The notes below the pieces were generated by a model. The model saw only the letters and a list, made by a program, of their open reading frames with translations, was not told where the DNA came from and did not search any database. DNA of 64,000 nucleotides from positions 2,604,001 to 2,668,000 of the forward strand of contig CP051237.1 of assembly GCA_017794825.1 (NCBI GenBank), written 5' to 3'. Shown here in pieces: positions 57,477 to 64,000 of this stretch. The translations under genes were made by a program, and so were the position numbers. The stretch comes from Pararhizobium sp. Lineage in GTDB: Bacteria > Pseudomonadota > Alphaproteobacteria > Rhizobiales > Rhizobiaceae. The first letter of the stretch is position 1; each line of letters opens with the position of its first letter.

Positions 57477-58420
57477 GACCACGGCCCCTCGGGCCGCGAC
57501 TTGCCCGGATTTCGTCCCCATGGGCCTGACGATGAAGCGGCGCCTGGGCGGCTGCGCTCATCGGAATTCGTTCCGCCGCGGGAAAATTCGGTCGTCATCT
57601 GACGCAACGCGGCTATACGGCTTTCCGTTGGCGGATGGGTTGTAAACAGATTGTCCATGCGCAGGCCGGCGAGCGGATTGATGATGAACAAGTGGGCTGT
57701 CGCGGGATTGCGCTCGGCGTCATCGTTGACGATGGTTTTCGCGGCGCCGGCTATTTTTCCGAGTGCGGAAGCAAGCCACATCGGATTGCCGCAGATTTCT
57801 GCGCCGCCGCGATCGGCGGAGTATTCGCGCGTCCGACTGATCGCCATCTGCACCATCGCGGCGGCGACTGGCGCAAGAAACATGGCGAGGAGTGCGCCGA
57901 TCATGCCCAGCGGATTATCGCGTCCGCCGCGAAAGAACAGTGCGAAATTACCGAGCATCGCGATTGCGCCCGCAAGCGTTGCTGTGATCGTCATGGTCAG
58001 CGTGTCGCGATGCTTCACATGCGCGAGTTCATGCGCCATGACGCCGGCGACCTCCTCATGGGTCAACCGCGCAAGCAGGCCCGTCGTTGCCGCGACTGCG
58101 GCGTTGGACGGATTGCGGCCCGTTGCGAAGGCATTCGGCTGATCGTTATTGATCAGATAGACCTTCGGCATTGGAAGGTCGGCCCTTTCGGCGAGTTGGC
58201 TCACGATGCCGTAATATTCCGGAGCCGACCGTGCGTCCACTTCCATTGCGTGGTGCATGCGCAGCACCATCTTGTCCGCGTTCCAGTAGGAAAACATATT
58301 CATTGCGGCGGCGATCGCCAATGCGATCAACATGCCGCCGGAACCGCCGATCAGGTAACCGACGGCCATGAACAACGCGGTCATGAACGCAAGCAGCATC
58401 GCGGTGCGAACAAGGTTCAT
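57473..58420 (-). CDS. htpX: Membrane zinc metalloprotease HtpX
   Basis: A 315-residue inner-membrane peptidase involved in membrane-protein quality control. Two N-terminal hydrophobic segments (about 7-24 and 27-42) and two more (about 145-160 and 170-192) flank the catalytic part. The zinc motif HELAH is at 130-134, and the third ligand is in [14 protein letters not shown]. The C-terminal 35 residues are a Pro/Ser/Gly-rich tail beyond the family core. ATG 58420 is the first codon of the hydrophobic start. It is the first gene of a minus-strand set with rsmB. Confidence 0.95.
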   Translation of the reverse strand: MNLVRTAMLLAFMTALFMAVGYLIGGSGGMLIALAIAAAMNMFSYWNADKMVLRMHHAMEVDARSAPEYYGIVSQLAERADLPMPKVYLINNDQPNAFATGRNPSNAAVAATTGLLARLTHEEVAGVMAHELAHVKHRDTLTMTITATLAGAIAMLGNFALFFRGGRDNPLGMIGALLAMFLAPVAAAMVQMAISRTREYSADRGGAEICGNPMWLASALGKIAGAAKTIVNDDAERNPATAHLFIINPLAGLRMDNLFTTHPPTESRIAALRQMTTEFSRGGTNSDERSRPGAASSSGPWGRNPGKSRPEGPWS

Positions 58421-58504
58421 ATGGGTGCAACTCCTTTAACTGGCGCGATTTTTAACCTATATGATGGGAAGTCCGCCCCGGCAATTCAATGTTGAAAGCA
58501 ACCC

Positions 58505-58765
58505 ATGACCGTACCGGAAGAATTCGAGAACGCCAGCAAGCAAGGCTCAGAAACAGCCGATTCGCAGGCCGCGGAGCGCGCTCCCCAGAACAAGCGAGTA
58601 ATACATGATCTTCCTCAGGCCGCCAGGCGGGCGTTGCTCGAAGCGGAAGAACGCAGACGCAACAGTGAAACACAGCGACCACAACGGGAAGTGGGCGGGC
58701 GCGGCGGCAAGGATCCGGCGCGTTTTGGAGACTGGGAAATCAAGGGGCGCGCAGTAGACTTCTGA
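58505..58765 (+). CDS. DUF1674 / SdhAF4-like protein
   Basis: An 86-residue protein. The C-terminal GGRGGKDPARFGDWEIKGRA is the DUF1674 signature shared with mitochondrial SdhAF4, which helps to assemble the flavinylated SdhA subunit of succinate dehydrogenase. The N-terminal 50 residues are charged and low in complexity. sdh genes are not in the window, so the assembly role is by homology only. The ATG at 58505 is divergent from htpX with an 84-base gap. Confidence 0.88.
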   Translation: MTVPEEFENASKQGSETADSQAAERAPQNKRVIHDLPQAARRALLEAEERRRNSETQRPQREVGGRGGKDPARFGDWEIKGRAVDF

Positions 58766-58945
58766 TCAAAGATAGACGTCTTGCCTATTTAAATAAAATT
58801 CGAGTCTTCGACTTAAATCGTCGTCAATTCATAACCTGTATACGAGTCAGGCCGCATCCTCCGAATTCGGATCAATGCGGTTCCGGGAGTCCCGTCGTGC
58901 AGACGCAGATGCGATTGTCGGCTCTCGAAGGTCGGACACAGGTCA

Positions 58946-60439
58946 ATGATAACAGCAAAAACGCGCCTGCTCTGGCGGTCATTCGCGAAAGACGAACGCG
59001 GCAATTTCGCGATGATATTCGCTTTCGCCATTCTGGCCATTTTGCTCTCAGCCGGTCTGGCGGTGGATCTGGCGCGAAACCTTTCCGAAAAGACGCAGAT
59101 CAACAACGCCCTGGACGCAGCCACTCTGGCGACTGCTCGTGCTTTGTCGGTGGGCGATATACAGAAAGAGGAGGCTGAGGATTATCTCAAGTCGATATTC
59201 GCCGCCAATCTCGGCCTTGATGACCTGACGTCCGGACAGTACGAGGTCGCTGACGTCGATATCGACGAGGTCAACCAGAAGGTCACAGCGATCGCCAAGA
59301 CCGAACAGGACCTGACTTTCATGGGCACGGCGAACCGTAGCAACACCCAGGTTGTCTCTGCTGATTCGGCCGCATCCTACGGCATGTCCGATATTGAGGT
59401 TGCGATGGTGCTGGACATCACCGGCTCGATGGGCGGAAGCAAGATTTCCGCGCTCCGCAACGCGGCGAAGCTCGGCGTCAAGGAATTGTTGGCGATGAAC
59501 ACCGATACGGACGAAAATGTACGCATCAGCCTGATCCCCTACAGCGACGCCGTCAACACGGGTTATCTGGCGAAGTATGTTTTTCCCGACTTCTGGCTGC
59601 CCAAGACCAAGGCGCCGGTTTTCAATGCGGCTCTGTATGCGGAAACGGGCCTCGGATTCGATCCCTATTCTTTCAAGGAAACGATGAGCAACGGCATCGA
59701 CGAGGACGACGTCGAGGAATTTTATGAGGCGAAGAGAAATGGATCAGCGCCGGACGATTGCGCGACCGACCGAAAGGCGCCCAAAGGCGGTGGAACGTCC
59801 TATCAGTATTCCGACGCCAATCCGTCATACGGTATGATCAGCCGGGACTCGCGGCTGCAATTCTGTCCTGCGTCCCCCTTGATGCTGCTCACGAGCAACA
59901 AATCGAACCTAGACGCGCGGATTGACGGCCTGATCTCATCAGGTCACACGGCAGGACATATCGGATTGCAATGGGCCTGGTACACCATTTCCCACAACTG
60001 GGCCAATTATGTCCCTGAAGAGTCAAGGCCGGCGGTCATTGACGAGGAAACGGCCAAATACATCATCCTGATGACTGACGGCGAATTCAACACAGCCTTT
60101 GCCGATATCACGAGTGATATCGAGGATGTTTGCGAAGAATACAGCAGGGGCAGATGCAGGGAATGGGGCAGGGAAATCGATTTCAATCATGGCAACCAGG
60201 GATCGACCTCGCGCGCCCATACCGACAGTCTTTGCGACGCCATCAAGGCCCGGAAGATCAAGATCTTCACAATCGGCTTCAGCATGAACAACAATACAGC
60301 CCTGAAAATGCTGAAAGATTGCGCGTCGCCGGACGAAGGCAGCTTCACCTATTATTATGAGCCTGATACGGCCGCCGAGCTGACCGAAACCTACGAAACC
60401 ATCGCGCGATCCATCCAGTCGTTACGCCTCGTTCAATAA
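58946..60439 (+). CDS. TadG/TadE-like pilus-assembly protein with von Willebrand A domain
   Basis: A 497-residue protein. The N-terminal prepilin-like part has a charged KDERGNFAMIF start and a membrane helix (about 22-42), followed by SEKTQINNALDAATLATARA, the Tad-type putative Flp-related region. The VWA domain begins about residue 148, with MIDAS DITGSMGG (D157, T159, S161) and a later LMTDGEFN. Such proteins occur in the Tad pilus locus, but no tad genes flank this one, so it is an orphan. A role in surface attachment is inferred only. ATG 58946 was chosen; the conserved part begins at about residue 16. Confidence 0.88.
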   Translation: MITAKTRLLWRSFAKDERGNFAMIFAFAILAILLSAGLAVDLARNLSEKTQINNALDAATLATARALSVGDIQKEEAEDYLKSIFAANLGLDDLTSGQYEVADVDIDEVNQKVTAIAKTEQDLTFMGTANRSNTQVVSADSAASYGMSDIEVAMVLDITGSMGGSKISALRNAAKLGVKELLAMNTDTDENVRISLIPYSDAVNTGYLAKYVFPDFWLPKTKAPVFNAALYAETGLGFDPYSFKETMSNGIDEDDVEEFYEAKRNGSAPDDCATDRKAPKGGGTSYQYSDANPSYGMISRDSRLQFCPASPLMLLTSNKSNLDARIDGLISSGHTAGHIGLQWAWYTISHNWANYVPEESRPAVIDEETAKYIILMTDGEFNTAFADITSDIEDVCEEYSRGRCREWGREIDFNHGNQGSTSRAHTDSLCDAIKARKIKIFTIGFSMNNNTALKMLKDCASPDEGSFTYYYEPDTAAELTETYETIARSIQSLRLVQ

Positions 60440-60467
60440 TAAGGCTGCGCAGGCGCGCCTCCCAAAA

Positions 60468-60490
60468 GCCATCCGGAAGCTTCGGATGGC
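60468..60490 (+). terminator. Terminator-like hairpin after the VWA gene
   Basis: GCCATCCG (60468-60475) pairs with CGGATGGC (60483-60490) with a 7-nt loop, followed by AATTTCATTTTCTTT, a moderately T-rich stretch. It lies 28 bases after the VWA gene stop. Confidence 0.7.
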
Positions 60491-60546
60491 AATTTCATTT
60501 TCTTTCGGCTAATGCTCGGTCGGGATTCTAATCCGACGGGAAGCAT

Positions 60547-61821
60547 ATGAGCGCAGATAGAAAAGCGGCGGCGATGATTCGGACGGTGGCGAACACCCTG
60601 CAGCCGCAGTTCGGTATTCGCCTTTGGAACGGAGAGATCATTGGACCGGCCGACGGTCCGTTGCTTGCGGTCAACGATCCGATGGCCATACGCAAGGTTG
60701 CGCTGAGGCCGAAGCTCGATTCGATCGTCGAGCTCTGGATTTCGGGGCAGGTCGACATCGAAAACGGCACGATCTTCGACCTGGCGGAGAAAGGTCTGAA
60801 CACCCGCCTGAAAAGAGGAATCAAGGATATTCCCAAGTGGCGGTTGCTCAAAGACGTTCCGTCCATCCTGGTCGGCCGCAACGAAGCCGATTCCGGGCTG
60901 GCGGGTGAGAGGCCTTTCGACTTCGGGTCGGACAAGGAGGCGATCGGTCATCACTACGACGTCTCGAACGATTTCTACCGTCTCTTCCTCGACGAGAACA
61001 TGGTCTATACCTGCGCCTATTTCAAAGACTGGTCGAACAGTATCGACACAGCCCAGGTCGACAAGCTGGATCATGTCTGCCGGAAGCTGCGCCTGCAGCC
61101 AGGCGAGAAACTGCTCGATATCGGATGCGGCTGGGGATCGCTGCTGATCCACGCGGTGGAAAATTATGGTGTAACGGGACACGGGATCACCCTGTCGGAA
61201 GCGCAGATCGATCTTGCCCGCAAACGTGTCGCCGACCGAGGACTGTCGGACCGGATTACAATCGAACTGACGTCCTATGAAGACGTTCAGGATACGTTCG
61301 ACAAGGTTTCGTCAATCGGAATGTTCGAGCATGTCGGAAGCGCCAACTACGAAAAATACTTCCATTCGGTGTGGCGCGTGCTCAAGCCCGGCGGGCTTTA
61401 CATGCATCACGCGATTTCACGCCGTGCCAAGCGCAGCAAAAAGGCGTTCCGACGCAAAAGCGCCGAGCATCTGGCGCTGGTGAAGTATATTTTTCCCGGC
61501 GGCGAGCTCGATCATCTGGGCATGAGCATCGAAAACCTCGAAGGACACGGTTTCGAGGTGCACGATGTGGAAAACTTGCGCGAACACTATGGTCGCACAT
61601 GCCGTCTGTGGGCCGACCGTTTGCATGCGCGATTCGACGAGGCCATCGCCGAAGTAGGCGCGCCGAAGGCGCGGCTATGGCTGCTTTATCTGACGGGTTG
61701 CGCGCTCGCATTCGAACGCGGCACCGTACAGATCAATCAGACGCTGGCGCGAAAACGCGCCCGCGGTTCGGCCCCTTCGGGCCTTCCGCCGACGCGCGAG
61801 GATCTTTACCGACCTGCATGA
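60547..61821 (+). CDS. cfa: Cyclopropane-fatty-acyl-phospholipid synthase family methyltransferase
   Basis: A 424-residue SAM-dependent enzyme that methylenates the double bond of membrane fatty acyl chains. The SAM motif LLDIGCGWGSLL is at residues 189-200. The segments HHYDVSNDFYRLFLDENMVYTCAYF and SIGMFEHVGSANYEKYF are typical of Cfa/CfaB. A ~100-residue N-terminal domain precedes the catalytic part, as in the longer CfaB group. It converges with acs with only 10 bases between stops. ATG 60547 follows a weak Shine-Dalgarno. Confidence 0.93.
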   Translation: MSADRKAAAMIRTVANTLQPQFGIRLWNGEIIGPADGPLLAVNDPMAIRKVALRPKLDSIVELWISGQVDIENGTIFDLAEKGLNTRLKRGIKDIPKWRLLKDVPSILVGRNEADSGLAGERPFDFGSDKEAIGHHYDVSNDFYRLFLDENMVYTCAYFKDWSNSIDTAQVDKLDHVCRKLRLQPGEKLLDIGCGWGSLLIHAVENYGVTGHGITLSEAQIDLARKRVADRGLSDRITIELTSYEDVQDTFDKVSSIGMFEHVGSANYEKYFHSVWRVLKPGGLYMHHAISRRAKRSKKAFRRKSAEHLALVKYIFPGGELDHLGMSIENLEGHGFEVHDVENLREHYGRTCRLWADRLHARFDEAIAEVGAPKARLWLLYLTGCALAFERGTVQINQTLARKRARGSAPSGLPPTREDLYRPA

Positions 61822-61831
61822 TCAGAGGGCT

Positions 61832-63784
61832 TCATTTCTTGTTCTGGCGGTTCTCGATCAGATCGTCGACGACGGCGGGATCCGCCAGTGTCGAAGTGTC
61901 GCCAAGCGAGGAAAAGTCGTCCTCGGCGATCTTGCGGAGAATTCGTCGCATGATCTTGCCAGAGCGCGTTTTTGGCAGTCCCGGGGCAAACTGGATCTTG
62001 TCCGGACTGGCGATCGGACCAATCTCCTCGCGCACATGTTTGACCAGCTCCTTACGCAGGTCGTCGCTTGCCTCGACGCCGCTCATCGGCGTCACGTAGC
62101 AGTAGATGCCCTGCCCCTTGATGTCGTGCGGATAGCCGACCACGGCTGCTTCCGACACCGAATCGTGGGAGACCAGAGCCGATTCGACTTCAGCCGTGCC
62201 CATTCGGTGTCCGGATACGTTGATGACGTCGTCGACGCGGCCGGTGATCCAGTAGTATCCGTCCTCGTCGCGGCGGCAGCCGTCTCCGGTGAAATATTTG
62301 CCCTTGTAGGTCGAAAAATAAGTCTGGATGAAGCGCTCGTGATCGCCATATACCGTGCGCATCTGGCCCGGCCATGAATCGACGATACAAAGATTGCCGT
62401 CCGCGGCGCCTTCCAGCACGTCGCCGTCGCCGTCGACGAGCTGCGGCCGGATGCCGAAGAAGGGCCTGGTGGCGGAACCCGGCTTGAGATCGGTCGCCCC
62501 CGGAAGCGGGGTGATCATGATGCCGCCGGTTTCAGTCTGCCACCATGTGTCCACGATCGGACATTTTCCTTCGCCTACGACGTTGTAGTACCATTCCCAG
62601 GCTTCCGGATTGATGGGTTCGCCAACCGAGCCGAGCGTACGCAAGGATTTTCGTGAGGTCGATGTGACATAGGAATTGCCGGCGCCCATCAGCGCGCGGA
62701 TCGCCGTCGGCGCAGTATAGAAGATGTTGACCTGATGCTTGTCGCAGACTTCCCAGAACCGCGCGGGCGTCGGATAATTCGGAACGCCTTCGAACATCAG
62801 GGTCGTGGCGCCGTTGGCCAGCGGTCCATAAACGATATAGGAGTGTCCCGTTACCCAGCCGATATCGGCTGAACACCAGTATATGTCGCCCGGATGGTAG
62901 TCGAACACATATTCGTGGGTCATCGAGGCGTATACGAGGTAGCCTCCCGTCGTGTGCATTACGCCCTTCGGCTTGCCGGTCGATCCCGACGTGTAGAGAA
63001 TGAAAAGCGGGTCTTCCGCCTTCATCTTCGCCGGCTCGCATTTCGACTTCGCCAGCCGCATCGCTTCGTTGTAGTCGATATCGCGATCGTCGTACCAGTC
63101 GACCTTGCCGCCCGTGCGGCGCACCACCAGCACATTTCGCACCTCGACCCCGTCGCGCGCAGCGTGTTCGACGGCCTTGTCGGTATTCGCTTTCAGCGGG
63201 ATGACGCGGCCGCCGCGCAAACCTTCGTCGGCGGTGATGACGAAGGTCGAGTTGCAGTCGACGATGCGTCCGGCGAGGGCGTCCGGAGAGAATCCGCCGA
63301 AGACGATCGAGTGGATTGCTCCGATCCGGGCGCAGGCCAGCATCGCATAGGCGGCCTCAAGGATCATCGGCATGTAGATGGTGACGCGGTCGCCCTTCTT
63401 CACGCCATTGGATTTCAATACATTGGAGAGCTTGCAGACCTGTTCGTAAAGTTCGTTGTAGGTGACCTTCTTGTCGTCATAGGGGTTGTCGCCTTCCCAG
63501 ATGATGGCGACCTGGTCTCCACGTTTCTTCAGATGCCGGTCGATGCAGTTGTAGGAAACGTTGGTGACGCCGTCCTCGTACCACTTGATCAGCACGTCGC
63601 CGCTAAAGCTGGTGTTCTTGACCTTGGTGTACGGTTTGAACCAGTCGATGCGCTTGCCGTGCTTTTTCCAGAATTTCTCCGGATTCTTGATACTCTGCTG
63701 ATACCAGTCGAGATAGGTTTCGTTGTCGATCAGGGCGCGTTTTTTGACGGATTTCGGTACTTTATGTGTCTTGGGTTCGAACAT
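61832..63784 (-). CDS. acsA: Acetyl-CoA synthetase
   Basis: A 650-residue AMP-forming ligase that activates acetate to acetyl-CoA, allowing growth on acetate and scavenging. The motif [15 protein letters not shown], the adenylation segment [16 protein letters not shown] and the C-terminal catalytic and acetylation-regulated Lys in [13 protein letters not shown] are all visible. The length is standard. The N-terminus has the family stretch [19 protein letters not shown]. The ATG at 63784 has GGAGGAT 4 bases upstream. It is a paralogue of prpE. Confidence 0.97.
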   Translation of the reverse strand: MFEPKTHKVPKSVKKRALIDNETYLDWYQQSIKNPEKFWKKHGKRIDWFKPYTKVKNTSFSGDVLIKWYEDGVTNVSYNCIDRHLKKRGDQVAIIWEGDNPYDDKKVTYNELYEQVCKLSNVLKSNGVKKGDRVTIYMPMILEAAYAMLACARIGAIHSIVFGGFSPDALAGRIVDCNSTFVITADEGLRGGRVIPLKANTDKAVEHAARDGVEVRNVLVVRRTGGKVDWYDDRDIDYNEAMRLAKSKCEPAKMKAEDPLFILYTSGSTGKPKGVMHTTGGYLVYASMTHEYVFDYHPGDIYWCSADIGWVTGHSYIVYGPLANGATTLMFEGVPNYPTPARFWEVCDKHQVNIFYTAPTAIRALMGAGNSYVTSTSRKSLRTLGSVGEPINPEAWEWYYNVVGEGKCPIVDTWWQTETGGIMITPLPGATDLKPGSATRPFFGIRPQLVDGDGDVLEGAADGNLCIVDSWPGQMRTVYGDHERFIQTYFSTYKGKYFTGDGCRRDEDGYYWITGRVDDVINVSGHRMGTAEVESALVSHDSVSEAAVVGYPHDIKGQGIYCYVTPMSGVEASDDLRKELVKHVREEIGPIASPDKIQFAPGLPKTRSGKIMRRILRKIAEDDFSSLGDTSTLADPAVVDDLIENRQNKK

Positions 63785-63915
63785 ACGATCCTCCTTCGCT
63801 GTCAGTCTCCGACGGTCGCTCCTGCAGGCGTCCGCTCCCGGTCTTTGTCTCCCCTTAATAGCAGGTGAAACACCGAGGGCAATTAGACAAATGGCCGTGA
63901 TGGTTCTTCTCTTCG

Positions 63916-63944
63916 TTGCATTCGGCGCGAAACGTCGTTATATA
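63916..63944 (+). promoter_or_regulatory. Sigma70-like promoter at the right edge
   Basis: TTGCAT (63916-63921) and TATATA (63939-63944) are separated by 17 bases. Downstream, two hairpins follow (GTGGT/ACCAC at about 63966-63980 and CCCGCT/AGCGGG at about 63983-64000), and an open frame starting GTG-GTG at 63966 is cut by the window end. Whether this is a coding start or a structured leader cannot be told. Confidence 0.45.
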
Positions 63945-64000
63945 GCGCGTCAATTCCCGGAAATTGTGGTGATCTACCACGACCCGCTTACCGGAGCGGG

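Noticed and set aside
1..64000. CRISPR array, prophage, defence island, rRNA or tRNA genes
   Set aside because: I saw no spaced direct repeats, phage or defence proteins, rRNA segments or cloverleaf-like sequences in the gaps. Scanning was by eye, so a tRNA inside a gap could have been missed; tRNAscan-SE would settle it.

Overview
The window is chromosomal DNA from an alphaproteobacterium, most likely a member of Hyphomicrobiales (Rhizobiales). The evidence is the gene order and the families present. A histidine block hisB-DUF2628-hisH-hisA-hisF-hisE-coaA is followed by hslVU. A replication block runs ppsR | hemE-hemJ-rho | mnmE-mnmG-rsmG-parA-parB. DUF1402, a long NAD-type glutamate dehydrogenase and CtrA/DnaA-type origin signals are also present. 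Genus cannot be fixed from reading alone. The sequence is moderately GC-rich and densely coded, and many neighbours overlap by 4 nt (ATGA, GTGA or TTGA), which helped to decide several starts.

Layout. 1-1808: end of pckA with its terminator, then arfB and alkB. 1805-1971: two 77-bp palindromic MITE-like elements. 1979-6583 (minus strand): his genes plus coaA. 6763-9813: hslVU and a DUF1402 protein. 9819-12603 (minus): an XRE regulator, an Smr protein, mltA and a Tim44-like protein. 12869-14022: fxsA and secB. 14035-17616 (minus): dnaQ, coaE, aroE, maf and ppsR. 17600-17993: the putative chromosome origin. 17994-28953: hemE, hemJ, rho, mnmE, mnmG, rsmG and parAB, with yyaL opposed, and four parS or parS-like sites. 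28991-33199 (minus): holA, lptE and leuS. 33463-42743: yggS, prpE, a VOC protein with a WYL regulator, leuD, ridA, leuB, a PAP2 phosphatase and asd. 42989-46244: an MltB-like transglycosylase, then a minus-strand operon with carbonic anhydrase and pyridoxal kinase. 46382-52589: NAD-GDH and an MFS transporter. 52596-58420 (minus): purH, a heparinase II/III-like protein, an RsmB-type methyltransferase and htpX. 58505-63784: an SdhAF4-like protein, a TadG-like VWA protein, a cyclopropane-fatty-acid-synthase-like enzyme and acs.

How it works together. The centre of the window is the origin and segregation region. The putative oriC carries a full CtrA box and DnaA-like boxes. A cluster of parS sites lies within about 9 kb, and the ParAB proteins that act on them are encoded at 27-29 kb. 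The flanks are mainly housekeeping: histidine, leucine, aspartate-family and purine synthesis, CoA and haem synthesis, proteolysis (HslUV, HtpX), cell-wall remodelling (MltA, an MltB-like enzyme and possibly DUF1402) and acyl-CoA activation (PrpE, Acs).

I see no prophage, CRISPR array, defence island, insertion sequence with a transposase, rRNA or tRNA. No clearly new multigene system is visible. The most interesting items are the paired palindromic elements, the origin architecture, a lysozyme-like signature in the DUF1402 protein, a palindrome next to the WYL regulator, and a structured leader before asd. The longest stretch without a gene is the putative oriC; all other gaps are under 300 bases.
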